64,000 nt of DNA from Ptiloglossa arizonensis (GCF_051014685.1 NW_027478417.1:1054001-1118000), one strand, 5' to 3'. Positions 34,961-48,060 are shown, counted from the stretch's first letter. The notes: a model not told the origin generated them from the sequence alone. Translations and numbers: made by a program.

Positions 34961-35491
34961 ATTGAGAAACCATCAAAATTTTCGCACGTCTGATACCGGA
35001 AACCAATAACTACTATGGCCTAGGGCAAATATGCACATACCTTTGTAATCGGGCGAGTTTCCACTTTCAGATGCAACAGGAATTTCTCGAGTTCGTCATT
35101 CCGTTCGCGAGATATGGGAGTTTGAAGTTAAGGAATGATTGAGAAACCATCAAAATTTTCGCACGTCTGATACCGGAAACCAATAACTACTATGGCCTAG
35201 GGCAAATATGCACATACCTTTGTAATCGGGCGAGTTTCCACTTTCAGATGCAACAGGAATTTCTCGAGTTCGTCATTCCGTTCGCGAGATATGGGAGTTT
35301 GAAGTTAAGGAATGATTGAGAAACCATCAAAATTTTCGCACGTCTGATACCGGAAACCAATAACTACTATGGCCTAGGGCAAATATGCACATACCTTTGT
35401 AATCGGGCGAGTTTCCACTTTCAGATGCAACAGGAATTTCTCGAGTTCGTCATTCCGTTCGCGAGATATGGGAGTTTGAAGTTAAGGAATG
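34961..35491 (+). repeat. Three adjacent monomers identical by eye
   Basis: Units starting at 34961, 35138 and 35315 (phase set at ATTGAGAAAC) show no difference that I can see over 177 bp each. Their private markers are GATACCGGAAACC, GGGCAAATATGC and AATGATTGAG. CCGGAAACC and CAAATATGC were not seen together elsewhere in the window. This is the most homogeneous run noticed and probably the most recent local amplification. Confidence 0.88.
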
Positions 35492-37443
35492 GTTGAGAAA
35501 CCATCAAAATTTTCGCAAGTCTGATGCCCGAAACCAATAACTACTATGGCCTAGGGCAAAAATGCTCATACCGTTGTAGTCGGGCGTGTTTCTGCTTTCA
35601 GATGCAATAGGAAATTCTCGAGTTCGTCAATCCGTTCTCGAGATATGGTAGTTTGAAGTTAAGGAACTGTTGAGAAACCATCAAAATTTTTGCAAGTCTG
35701 ATACTCGAAACCAATAACTACAAAGGCCTAGGGGGAAAACACACATACTATATCTGTGTAATCGGGCGAGTTTCTACTTTCAGATGCAACAGGAATTTCT
35801 CGAGTTCGTCTATCCGTTCGCGAGAAAGGGGAGTTTGAAGTTAAGGAATGGTTGAGAAACCATCAAAATTTACGCAATTCTGATGCTAGAAACGAATAAC
35901 TGAAATGGGCTAGGGGAAAAGTACACAAACCTTTGTAATCGGGCGAGTTTCTACTTTCAGATGCAATAGGAAATTCTCGAGTTCGTCAATCCGTTCTCGA
36001 GATATGGGAGTTTGCAGTTAAGGAACGGTTGAGAAACCATCAAAATTTTCGCAAATCTGATACTCGAAACAAATAACTACAAAGGTCTAGGGGAAAAATG
36101 CACATACCTTTGTAATCGGGCGAGTTTCTACTTTCAGATGCAACAGGAATTCCTCGTGTTCGTCAATCCGTTCGCGAGATATGGGAGTTTGAAGTTAAGG
36201 AATGGTTGAGAAACCATCAAAATTTTCGCACGTCTGATACTCGAAACCAATAACCACTATGGCCTAGGGCAAAAATGCACATACCATCGAAATCGGGCGA
36301 GTTTCTGCTTTCAGATGCAACAGGAATTTCTCGAGTTCGTCAAACCGTTCGCGAGATATGGGAGTTTGAAGTTAAGGAATGGTTGAGAAACCATCAAAAT
36401 TTTCGCAATTCTGATGCTAGAAACGAATAACTGGAATGGCCTAGGGGAAAAGTACACAAACCATTGTAATCGGGCTGGTTTCTACTTTCAGATGCAACAG
36501 GAATTCCTCGTGTTCGTCAATCCGTTCGCGAGATATGGGAGTTTGAAGTTAAGGAATGGTTGAGAAACCATCAAAATTTTCGCTAGTCTGATACTCGAAA
36601 CAAATAACTACAAAGGCCTAGGGGAAAAATACACGTACCCTTGTAATCGGGCGAGTTTCTACTTTCAGATGCAACAGGAATTCCTCGTGTTCGTCAATCC
36701 GTTCGCGAGATATGGGAGTTTGAAGTTAAGGAATGGTTGAGAAACCATCAAAATTTTCGCTAGTCTGATACTCGAAACAAATAACTACAAAGGCCTAGGG
36801 GAAAAATACACGTACCCTTGTAATCGGGCGAGTTTCTACTTTCAGATGCAACAGGAATTCCTCGTGTTCGTCAATCCGTTCGCGAGATATGGGAGTTTGA
36901 AGTTAAGGAATGCTTGAGAAACCATCAAAATTTTCGCAATTCTGATACTCGAAACCAATAACTACAATGACCTAGGGGAAAAATACACATACCGTTGTAA
37001 TCGGGCGAGTCTCTACTTTCAGATGCAACAGGAATTCCTCGTGTTCGTCAATCCGTTCGCGAGATATGGGAGTTTGAAGTTAAGGAATGCTTGAGAAACC
37101 ATCAAAATTTTCGCAATTCTGATGCTAGAAACGATTAACTGGAATGGCCTAGGGAAAAAGTACACAAACCATTGTAATCGGGCTGGTTTCTACTTTCAGA
37201 TGCAACAGGAATTCCTCGTGTTCGTCAATCCGTTCGCGAGATATGGGAGTTTGAAGTTAAGGAATGGTTGAGAAACCATCAAAATTTTCGCTAGTCTGAT
37301 ACTCGAAACAAATAACTACAAAGGCCTAGGGGAAAAGTACACAAACCATTGTAATCGGGCTGGTTTCTACTTTCAGATGCAACAGGAATTCCTCGTGTTC
37401 GTCAATCCGTTCGCGAGATATGGGAGTTTGAAGTTAAGGAATG
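35492..37443 (+). repeat. Higher-order unit, 11 monomers (1952 bp), copy 1
   Basis: The unit is set by GATGCCCGAAACC with CGTTGTAGTCGGGCGTG, seen at 35523, 37475, 38719 and 40671. This copy spans 11 monomers plus 5 bases. The extra 5 bases are an insertion in CACATACTATATCTGTG near 35745. The first part (to about 36030) is shared with copy 3, and the later part (about 36040-36620) with copy 2. A run with CGCTAGTCTG / CGAAACAAATAAC and GGAATTCCTCGTG fills the rest. Confidence 0.8.
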
Positions 37444-38687
37444 GTTGAGAAACCATCAAAATTTTCGCAAGTCTGATGCCCGAAACCAATAACTACTATG
37501 GCCTAGGGCAAAAATGCTCATACCGTTGTAGTCGGGCGTGTTTCTGCTTTCAGATGCAATAGGAAATTCTCGAGTTCGTCAATCCGTTCTCGAGATATGG
37601 TAGTTTGAAGTTAAGGAACTGTTGAGAAACCATCAAAATTTTTGCAAGTCTGATACTCGAAACCAATAACTACAAAGGCCTAGGGTGAAAACACATATAC
37701 TATATCTCTGTAATCGGGCGAGTTTCTACTTTCAGATGCAACAGGAATTTCTCGAGTTCGTCTATCCGTTCGCGAGAAAGGGGAGTTTGAAGTTAAGGAA
37801 TGGTTGAGAAACCATCAAAATTTACGCAATTCTGATACTCGAAACAAGTAACTACAAAGGTCTAGGGGAAAAATGCACCTACCTTTGTAATCGGGCGAGT
37901 TTCTACTTTCAGATGCAACAGGAATTCCTCGTGTTCGTCAATCCGTTCGCGAGATATGGGAGTTTGAAGTTAAGGAATGGTTGAGAAACCATCAAAATTT
38001 TCGCAAGTCTGATACTCGAAACCAATAACCACTATGGCCTAGGGCAAAAATGCACATACCATCGAAATCGGGCGAGTTTCTGCTTTCAGATGCAACAGGA
38101 ATTTCTCGAGTTCGTCAAACCGTTCGCGAGATATGGGAGTTTGAAGTTAAGGAATGGTTGAGAAACCATCAAAATTTTCGCAATTCTGATGCTGGAAACG
38201 AATAACTGGAATGGCCTAGGGGAAAAGTACACAAACCATTGTCATCGGGCTGGTTTCTACTTTCAGATGCAACAGGAATTCCTCGTGTTCGTCAATCCGT
38301 TCGCGAGATATGGGAGTTTGAAGTTAAGGAATGGTTGAGAAACCATCAAAATTTTCGCTAGTCTGATACTCGAAACAAATAACTACAAAGGCCTAGGGGA
38401 AAAGTACACAAACCATTGTAATCGGGCTGGTTTCTACTTTCAGATGCAACAGGAATTCCTCGTGTTCGTCAATCCGTTCGCGAGATATGGGAGTTTGAAG
38501 TTAAGGAATGGTTGAGAAACCATCAAAATTTTCGCTAGTCTGATACTCGAAACAAATAACTACAAAGGCCTAGGGGAAAAATACACGTACCTTTGTAATC
38601 GGGCGAGTTTCTACTTTCAGATGCAACAGGAATTTCTCGAGTTCGTCAATCCGTTCGCGAGATATGGGAGTTTGAAGTTAAGGAATG
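37444..38687 (+). repeat. Higher-order unit, seven monomers (1244 bp), copy 2
   Basis: This is a shorter version of the same unit, seven monomers plus the 5-bp insertion. It skips from the AAATTTACGCAATTC monomer (about 37830) straight to the GGTCTAGGGG monomer, omitting the GAAATGGGCTAGG monomer of copies 1 and 3, and ends after fewer units. The rare CAAACCGTTCG appears at 38116 and in copy 1 at 36341, an offset of ten monomers plus 5. Confidence 0.8.
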
Positions 38688-40639
38688 GTTGAGAAACAAT
38701 CAAAATTTTCGCAAGTCTGATGCCCGAAACCAATAACTACTATGGCCTAGGGCAAAAATGCTCATACCGTTGTAGTCGGGCGTGTTTCTGCTTTCAGATG
38801 CAATAGGAAATTCTCGAGTTCGTCAATCCGTTCTCGAGATATGGTAGTTTGAAGTTAAGGAACTGTTGAGAAACCATCAAAATTTTTGCAAGTCTGATAC
38901 TCGAAACCAATAACTACAAAGGCCTAGGGGGAAAACACACATACTATATCTCTGTAATCGGGCGAGTTTCTACTTTCAGATGCAACAGGAATTTCTCGAG
39001 TTCGTCTATCCGTTCGCGAGAAAGGGGAGTTTGAAGTTAAGGAATGGTTGAGAAACCATCAAAATTTACGCAATTCTGATGCTAGAAACGAATAACTGAA
39101 ATGGGCTAGGGGAAAAGTACACAAACCTTTGTAATCGGGCGAGTTTCTACTTTCAGATGCAACAGGAAATTCTCGAGTTCGTCAATCCGTTCTCGAGATA
39201 TGGGAGTTTGCAGTTAAGGAACGGTTGAGAACCCATCAAAATTTTCGCAAGTCTGATACTCGAAACCAATAACTACAAAGGCCTAGGTGGAAAACACACA
39301 TATCTCTGTAATCGGGCGAGTTTCTACTTTCAGATGCAACAGGAATTTCTCGAGTTCGTCTATCCGTTCGCGAGAAAGGGGAGTTTGAAGTTAAGGAATG
39401 GTTGAGAAATCTTCAAAACTTTCGCAAGTCTGATACTCGAAACCAATAACTACAAAGGCCTAGGTGGAAAACACACATATCTCTGTAATCGGGCGAGTTT
39501 CTACTTTCAGATGCAACAGGAATTTCTCGAGTTCGTCTATCCGTTCGCGAGAAAGGGGAGTTTGAAGTTAAGGAATGGTTGAGAAATCTTCAAAACTTTC
39601 GCATGTCTGATACTCGAAACCAATAACTGGAATGTCCTAGGGGAAAAGTACACACACCATTGTAATCGGGCGAGTTTCTACTTTCAGATGCAACAGGAAT
39701 TTCTCGAGTTCGTCAATCCGTGCGCGAGATATGGGAGTTTGAAGTTAAGGAATGGTTGAGAAACCATCAAAATTTTCGCAAGTCTGATACCCGAAACCAA
39801 TAACTACAAAGGCCTAGGTGGAAAACACACATATCTCTGTAATCGGGCGAGATTCTACTTTCAGATGCAACAGGAATTTCTCGAGTTCGTCTATCCGTTC
39901 GCGAGAAAGGGGAGTTTGAAGTTAAGGAATGGTTGAGAAACCATCAAAATTTTCGCAAGTCTGATTCTCGAAACCAATAACTACAAAGGCATAGAGGAAA
40001 AATGCACATATCTCTGTAATCGGGCGAGTTTCCACTTTCAGATGCAACAGGAATTTCTCGAGTTCGTCATTCCGTTCGCGAGATATGGGAGTTTGAAGTT
40101 AAGGAATGGTTGAGAAACCATCAAAATTTTCGCTGGTCTGATACTCGAAACCAACAACTGGAATGTCCTAAGGGAAAAGTACACACACCATTGTAATCGG
40201 GCGAGTTTCTACTTTCAGATGCAACAGGAATTTCTCGAGTTCGTCAATCCGTGCGCGAGATATGGGAGTTTGAAGTTAAGGAATGGTTGAGAAACCATCA
40301 AAATTTTCGCAAGTCTGATACCCGAAACCAATAACTACAAAGGCCTAGGTGGAAAACACACATATCTCTGTAATCGGGCGAGATTCTACTTTCAGATGCA
40401 ACAGGAATTTCTCGAGTTCGTCTATCCGTTCGCGAGAAAGGGGAGTTTGAAGTTAAGGAACGGTTGAGAAACCATCAAAATTTTCGCAAGTCTGATACTC
40501 GAAACCAATAACTACAAAGGCCTAGGTGGAAAACACACATATCTCTGTAATCGGGCGAGTTTCCACTTTCAGATGCAACAGGAATTTCTCGAGTTCGTCA
40601 TTCCGTTCGCGAGATATGGGAGTTTGAAGTTAAGGAATG
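38688..40639 (+). repeat. Higher-order unit, 11 monomers (1952 bp), copy 3
   Basis: It has the same length as copy 1 and the same first 550 or so bases, including the 5-bp insertion near 38940 and GAAATGGGCTAGG near 39100. The second half differs. It has two adjacent monomers with GGTGGAAAACACAC and GAAATCTTCAAAAC (markers at about 39247 and 39424, 177 bp apart). A three-monomer duplication follows (GGAATGTCCT at 39629 and 40160, 531 bp), with CCGTGCGCGAG and GAGATTCTAC. Confidence 0.8.
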
Positions 40640-41520
40640 GTTGAGAAACCATCAAAATTTTCGCAAGTCTGATGCCCGAAACCAATAACTACTATGGCCT
40701 AGGGCAAAAATGCTCATACCGTTGTAGTCGGGCGTGTTTCTGCTTTCAGATGCAATAGGAAATTCTCGAGTTCGTCAATCCGTTCTCGAGATATGGTAGT
40801 TTGAAGTTAAGGAACGGTTGAGAAACCATCAAAATTTTCGCAAGTCTGATACTCGAAACCAATAACTACAAAGGCATAGGGGAAAAATGCACATATCTCT
40901 GTAATCGGGCGAGTTTCCACTTTCAGATGCAACAGGAATTTCTCGAGTTCGTCATTCCGTTCGCGAGATATGGGAGTTTGAAGTTAAGGAATGGTTGAGA
41001 AACCATCAAAATTTACGCAATTCTGATGCTAGAAACGAATAACTTGAATGGCCTAGGGGAAAAGTACACATATCTCTGTAATCGGGCGAGTTTCCACTTT
41101 CAGATGCAACAGGAATTTCTCGAGTTCGTCAATCCGATCGCGAGATATGGGAGTTGGAATTTAAGGAATGGTTGAGAAACCATCAAAATTTTCGCAAGTC
41201 TGATACTCGAAACCAATAACTACAAAGGCCTAGGGGAAAAATACGCATACCGTTGTAATCGGGCGAGTTTCTCCTTTCAGATGTAACAGGAATTTCTCGA
41301 GTTCGTCAATCCGTTCTCGAGATATGGGAGTTTGAAGTTAAGGAACGGTTGAGAAACCATCAAAATTTTCGCAAGTCTGATACTCGAAACCAATAACTAC
41401 AAAGGCATAGAGGAAAAATGCACATATCTCTGTAATCGGGCGAGTTTCCACTTTCAGATGCAACAGGAATTTCTCGAGTTCGTCATTCCGTTCGCGAGAT
41501 ATGGGAGTTTGAAGTTAAGG
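40640..41520 (+). repeat. Start of a fourth unit, then mixed monomers
   Basis: The GATGCCCGAAACC / CGTTGTAGTCGGGCGTG head recurs at 40671, but the 5-bp insertion is absent and the order soon departs from copies 1-3, with GGCATAGGGG, TATCTCTGTAATC and GTTGGAATTTAAGG. The TATCTCTGTAATC variant marks this part of the array and reappears near 47-52 kb. No gene is seen. Confidence 0.7.
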
Positions 41521-44250
41521 AATGGTTGAGAAACCATCAAAATTTTCGCTGGTCTGATACTCGAAACCAACAACTGGAATGTCCTAGGGGAAAAGTACAC
41601 ACACCATTGTAATCGGGCGAGTTTCTACTTTCAGATGCAACAGGAATTTCTCGAGTTCGTCAATCCGTGCGCGAGATATGGTAGTTTGATGTTAAGGAAC
41701 GGTTGAGAAACCATCAAAATCCTCGCAAGTCTGATACTCGAAACCAATAACTACAATGACCTAGGGGAAAAATACACATACGGATGTAATAGGGCGAGTT
41801 TCTGCTTTTAGATGCAACAGGAGTTTCTCGAGTTCGTCAATCCGATCGCGAGATATGGGAGTTGGAATTTAAGGAATGGTTGAGAAACCATCAAAATTTT
41901 CGCAAGTCTGATACTCGAAACCAATAACTACAAAGGCCTAAGGGAAAAATACGCATACCGTTGTAATCGGGCGAGTTTCTAATTCCACATGCAACAGGAA
42001 TTTCTCGAGTTCGTCTATCCGTTCGCGAGAAAGGGGAGTTCGAAGTTAAGGAATGGTTGAGAAACCATCAAAATTTTCGCAAGTCTGATACTCGAAACCA
42101 ATAACTACAAAGGCATAGAGGAAAAATGCACATATCTCTGTAATCGGGCGAGTTTCCACTTTCAGATGCAACAGGAATTTCTCGAGTTCGTCATTCCGTT
42201 CGCGAGATATGGGAGTTTGAAGTTAAGGAATGGTTGAGAAACCATCAAAATTTACGCAATTCTGATGCTAGAAACGAATAACTTGAAAGGCCTAGGGGAA
42301 AAGTACACAAACCATTGTAATCGGGCGAGATTCTACTTTCAGATGCAATAGGAATTCCTCGTGTTCGTCAATCCGTTCGCGAGATATGGGAGTTTGAAGT
42401 TAAGGAATGGTTGAGAAACCATCAAAATTTTCGCTGGTCTGATACTCGAAACCAACAACTGGAATGTCCTAGGGGAAAAGTACACACACCATTGTAATCG
42501 GGCGAGTTTCTACTTTCAGATGCAACAGGAATTTCTCGAGTTCGTCAATCCGTGCGCGAGATATGGTAGTTTGATGTTAAGGAACGGTTGAGAAACCATC
42601 AAAATTCTCGCAAGTCTGATACTCGAAACCAATAACTACAATGACCTAGGGGAAAAATACACATACCGATGTAATAGGGCGAGTTTCTGCTTTCCGATGC
42701 AACAGGAATTTCTCGAGTTCGTCAATCCGATCGCGAGATATGGGAGTTGGAATTTAAGGAATGGTTGAGAAACCATCAAAATTTTCGCAAGTCTGATACT
42801 CGAAACCAATAACTACAAAGGCCTAGGGGGAAAACACACATACTATATCTCTGTAATCGGGCGAGTTTCTACTTTCAGATGCAACAGGAATTTCTCGAGT
42901 TCGTCTATCCGTTCGCGAGAAAGGGGAGTTTGAAGTTAAGGAATGGTTGAGAAACCATCAAAATTTACGCAATTCTGATGCTAGAAACGAATAACTTGAA
43001 TGGCCTAGGGGAAAAGTACACAAACCATTGTAATCGGACGAGTTTCTACTTTCAGATGCAATAGGAATTCCTCGTGTTCGTCAATCCGTTCGCGAGATAT
43101 GGGAGTTTGAAGTTAAGGAATGGTTGAGAAACCATCAAAATTTTCGCTGGTCTGATACTCGAAACCAATAACTGGAATGTCCTAGGGGAAAAGTACACAC
43201 ACCATTGTAATCGGGCGAGTTTCTACTTTCAGATGCGACAGGAATTTCTCGAGTTCGTCAATCCGTGCGAGCGATATGGTAGTTTGATGTTAAGGAACGG
43301 TTGAGAAACCATCAAAATTCTCGCAAGTCTGATACTCGAAACCAATAACTACAATGACCTAGGGGAAAAATACACATACCATTGTTATCGGGCGAGTTTC
43401 TACATTCAGATGCAACAGCAATTTCTCGAGTTCGTCAATCCGTTCGCGAGAAATGGGAGTTTGAAGTTAAGGAATGGTTGAGAAACCATCAAAATTTTCG
43501 CAAGTCTGATACTCGAAACCAATAACTACAAAGGCCTAGGGGAAAAATACACATAGCGTTGTAATCGGGCGGGTTTCTACTTTCAGATACAACAGGAATT
43601 TCTCGAGTTCGTCAATGCGTTCGCGAGATATGGGAGTTTGAAGTTAAGGAATGGTTGAGAAATCATCAAAATTTTCGCAAGTCTGATACTCGAATCCAAT
43701 AACTACAATGGCCTAGGGCAAAAATGCACATTCCGTTGTAATCGGGCGGGTTTCTACTTTCTGATGCAACAGGATTTTCTCGAGTTCGTCAATCCGTTCG
43801 CGAGATATGGGAGTTGGAAGTTAAGGAATGGTTGAGAAACCATCAAAATTTTCGCAAGTCTGATACTCGAAATCAATAACTACAAAGGCCTAGGGGAAAA
43901 ATACGCATACCGTTGTAATCGGGCGAGTTTCTAATTCCACATGCAACAGGAATTTCTCGAGTTCGTCAATCCGTTCGCGGGATATGGGAGATTGAAGTTA
44001 AGGAATGGCTGAGAAACCATCAAAATTTTCGCTGGTCTGATACTCGAAACCAATAACTGGAATGGCCTAGGGGAAAACTACACACACCATTGTATTCGGG
44101 CGAGTTTCTGCTTTCAGATGCAACAGGAATTTCTCCAGTTCGTCAATGCGTTCGCGAGATATGGGAGTTTGAAGTTAAGGAATGGTTGAGAAACAATCAA
44201 AATTTTCGCTGGTCTGATACTCGAATCCAATAACCACAAAGGCCTAGGGT
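41521..44250 (+). repeat. Block related to 52.3-54.2 kb, copy 1 (longer)
   Basis: Shared markers with 52340-54200 are ACCAACAACTGGAATGTCC, CCGTGCGCGAG with TTTGATGTTAAGG, ATTCTCGCAAGTC, CGATGTAATAGGGCG, GTTGGAATTTAAGG, CTAATTCCACATGC, GGCATAGAGG, AACTTGAATGG, GATGCGACAGG with GTGCGAGCG, and CAACAGCAATTTC. The offset is 10795 or 9910 bp depending on which internal repeat is used. Internal copies of the TTTGATGTTAAGG monomer lie at about 41680, 42570 and 43280. A 5-bp insertion like that of 35-39 kb is near 42836. Confidence 0.78.
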
Positions 44251-44964
44251 AAAAAGACACATACCATTGTAATCGGGCGAGTATCTACTTCCAGATACAA
44301 CAGGAATTTCACGAGTTCGTCAATGCGTTCGCGAGATATGGGAGTTTGAAGTTAAGGAATGGTTGAGAAACCATCAACATTTTCGCAATTCTGAGGCTAG
44401 AAACGACTAACTGGAATGGCCTAGGGAGAAGTACACAAACCGTTGTAATCGGGAGAGTTTCTACTTTCAGATGCAACAGGAATTTCTCGAGTTCGTCAAT
44501 CCGTTCGCGAGATATGGGGGTTTGAAGTTAAGGAATGGTTGTGAAACTACCAAAATTTTCGGAAGTCTGAGACTCGAAACCAATAACTACAAATGCCTAG
44601 GGGAAAAATACACACACCATTGTAATCAGGCGAGTTTCTACATTCAGATACAACAGGAATTTCACGAGTTCGTCAATGCGTTCGCGAGATATGGGAGTTT
44701 GAATTAAGGAATGGTTGAGAAACCATCAACATTTTCGCAATTCTGAGGCTAGAAACGAATAACTGGAATGGCCTAGGGGAGAAGTACATAAACCGTTGTA
44801 ATCGGGAGAGTTTCTACTTTCAGATGCAACTGGAATTTCTCGAGTTCGTCAATCCGTTCGCGAGATATGGGAGTTTGAAGTTAAGGAATGGTTGAGAAGC
44901 CATCAAAATTTTCGCAAATCTGATACTCGAAACCAATAACTACAATGGCCTAGGGGAAAAATAC
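44251..44964 (+). repeat. Monomers with GGTTGTGAAACTACC and GAATTAAGG variants
   Basis: This stretch introduces types that dominate 44-57 kb: GGGTAAAAAGACAC, CTTCCAGATACAAC with TTTCACGAG, CAATTCTGAGGCTAG, GGTTGTGAAACTACC and the one-base deletion TTTGAATTAAGG. The GGTTGTGAAACTACC change removes the usual stop, so a 78-codon open frame starts at 44471; I read it as satellite. Confidence 0.72.
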
Positions 44965-47900
44965 ACATACCGTTGTAATCGGGCGAGTTTCTACTTTCAG
45001 ATGCAACAGGAGTTTCTCGAGTTCGTCAATCCGTTCGCGAGATATGGGAGTTTGAAGTTAAGGAATGGTTGTGAAACTACCAAAATTTTCGGAAGTCTGA
45101 GACTCGAAACCAATAACTACAAATGCCTAGGGGAAAAATACACACACCATTGTAATCAGGCGAGTTTCTACATTCAGATACAACAGGAATTTCTCGAGTT
45201 CGTCAATGCGTTCGCGACGTATGGGAGTTTGAAGTTAAGGAATGGTTGAGAAACCATCAAAATTTTCGCTGGTCTGATACTCGAATCCAATAACCACAAA
45301 GGCCTAGGGGAAAAATACACATACCGTTGTAATCCGGCGAGTTTCTACTTTCAGATGCAACAGGAATTTCTCGAGTTCGTCAATCCGTTCGCGAGAAATG
45401 GGAGTTTGAAGTTAAGGAATGGTTGAGAAGCCATCAAAATTTTCGCAAATCTGATACTCGAAACCAATAACTACAATGGCCTAGGGGAAAAATACACATA
45501 CCGTTGTAATCGGGCGAGTTTCTACTTTCAGATGCAACAGGAGTTTCTCGAGTTCGTCAATCCGTTCGCGAGATATGGGAGTTTGAAGTTAAGGAATGGT
45601 TGTGAAACTACCAAAATTTTCGCTGGTGTGATACTCGAAACCAATAACTACAAAGGCCTAGGAGGATAAAACACATATCTTTGTAATCGGGCGTGTTTCT
45701 ACTTTCAGATACAACAGGAATTTCTCGAGTTCGTCAATCCGTTCGCGAGATATGGGAGTTTGAAGTTAAGGAATGGTTGAGAAACCATCAAGATTTTCGC
45801 AAGTCTGATAATCGAAACCAATAACTACAAAGGCCTAGGGTAAAAAGACACATACCATTGTAATCGGGCGAGTATCTACTTCCAGATACAACAGGAATTT
45901 CACGAGTTCGTCAATGCGTTCGCGAGATATGGGAGTTTGAAGTTAAGGAATGGTTGAGAAACCATCAACATTTTCGCAATTCTGAGGCTAGAAACGACTA
46001 ACTGGAATGGCCTAGGGGAGAAGTACACAAACCGTTGTAATCGGGAGAGTTTCTACTTTCAGATGCAACAGGAATTTCTCGAGTTCGTCAATCCGTTCGC
46101 GAGATATGGGGGTTTGAAGTTAAGGAATGGTTGAGAAACCATCAAGATTTTCGCAAGTCTGATACTCGAAACCAATAACTACAAAGGCCTAGGGGAAAAC
46201 ACACATATCTTTGTAGTCGGGCGTGTTTCTACTTTCAGGTGCAACAGGAATTTCTCGAGTTCGTCAATCCGTTCGCGAGATATGGGAGTTTGAAGTTAAG
46301 GAATGGTTGAGAAACCATCAAAATTTTCGCAAGTCTGATACTCGAAACCAAGAACTACAAATGTCTAGGGGAAAAAGACACATACCATTGTAATCGGGCG
46401 AGTTTCTACTTCCAGATACAACAGGAATTTCACGAGTTCGTCAATGCGTTCGCGAGATATGGGAGTTTGAATTAAGGAATGGTTGAGAAACCATCAACAT
46501 TTTCGCAATTCTGAGGCTAGAAACGAATAACTGGAATGGCCTAGGGGAGAAGTACATAAACCGTTGTAATCGGGAGAGTTTCTACTTTCAGATGCAACTG
46601 GAATTTCTCGAGTTCGTCAATCCGTTCGCGAGATATGGGAGTTTGAAGTTAAGGAATGGTTGAGAAACCATCAAGATTTTCGCAAGTCTGATACTCGAAA
46701 CCAATAACTACAAAGGCCTAGGGGGAAAACACACATATCTTTGTAGTCGGGCGTGTTTCTACTTTCAGGTGCAACAGGAATTTCTCGAGTTCGTCAATCC
46801 GTTCGCGAGATATGGGAGTTTGAATTTATGGAATGGTTGAGAAACCATCAAAATTTTCGCAAGTCTGATTCTCGAAACCAATAACTACAACGACCTAGGG
46901 GAAAAATACACATACCGTTGTAATAGGGCGAGTTTCTGCTTTCAGATGTAACAGGAATTTCTCGAGTTTGTCAATCCGTTCTCGAGATATGGGAGTTTGA
47001 AGTTAAGGAACGGTTGAGAAACCATCAAAATTTTCGCAAGTCTGATACTCGAAACCAATAACTACAAAGGCCTAGGTGGAAAACACACATATCTCTGTAA
47101 TCGGGCGAGATTCTACTTTCAGATGCAACAGGAATTTCTCGAGTTCGTCTATCCGTTCGCGAGAAAGGGGAGTTTGAAGTTAAGGAATGGTTGAGAAACC
47201 ATCAAAATTTTCGCAAGTCTGATTCTCGAAACCAATAACTACAACGACCTAGGGGAAAAATACACATATCTCTGTAATCGGGCGAGTTTCCACTTTCAGA
47301 TGCAACAGGAATTTCTCGAGTTCGTCAATCCGTTCTCGAGATATGGGAGTTTGAAGTTAAGGAACGGTTGAGAAACCATCAAAATTTTCGCAAGTCTGAT
47401 ACTCGAAACCAATAACTACAAAGGCCTAGGTGGAAAACACACATATCTCTGTAATCGGGCGAGATTCTACTTTCAGATGCAACAGGAATTTCTCGAGTTC
47501 GTCTATCCGTTCGCGAGAAAGGGGAGTTTGAAGTTAAGGAATGGTTGAGAAACCATCAAAATTTTCGCAAGTCTGATACTCGAAACGAAGAACTACAAAT
47601 GTCTAGGGGAAAAAGACACATACCATTGTAATCGGGCGAGTTTCTACTTCCAGATACAACAGGAATTTCACGAGTTCGTCAATGCGTTCGCGAGATATGG
47701 GAGTGTGAATTAAGGAATGGTTGAGAAACCATCAACATTTTCGCAATTCTGAGGCTAGAAACGAATAACTGGAATGGCCTAGGGGAGAAGTACATAAACC
47801 GTTGTAATCGGGAGAGTTTCTACTTTCAGATGCAACTGGAATTTCTCGAGTTCGTCAATCCGTTCGCGAGATATGGGAGTTTGAAGTTAAGGAATGGTTG

Positions 47901-48060
47901 AGAAACCATCAAGATTTTCGCAAGTCTGATACTCGAAACCAATAACTACAAAGGCCTAGGGGGAAAACACACATATATTTGTAGTCGGGCGTGTTTCTAC
48001 TTTCAGGTGCAACAGGAATTTCTCGAGTTCGTCAATCCGTTCGCGAGATATGGGAGTTTG
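44965..48060 (+). repeat. 3.1 kb segmental copy A (partner 49210-52306)
   Basis: This block matches 49210-52306 at 4245 bp (24 monomers less 3 bases), changing to 4246 after one extra G near 50437. The markers keep the same order through both: CTGGTGTGATAC with GGAGGATAAAACAC, GATAATCGAAACC, GGGTAAAAAGACAC, CCAAGAACTACAAATG, TTTATGGAATGG, CTACAACGACC, CGAAGAACTAC and GAGTGTGAATT. Differences seen are single bases, such as GAGTTTGTC for GAGTTCGTC near 46965. Confidence 0.88.

Noticed and set aside
35740..35760. TATA-box promoter at CATACTATATCT
   Set aside because: It is a 5-bp insertion within a satellite monomer, seen in four copies, with no gene downstream.
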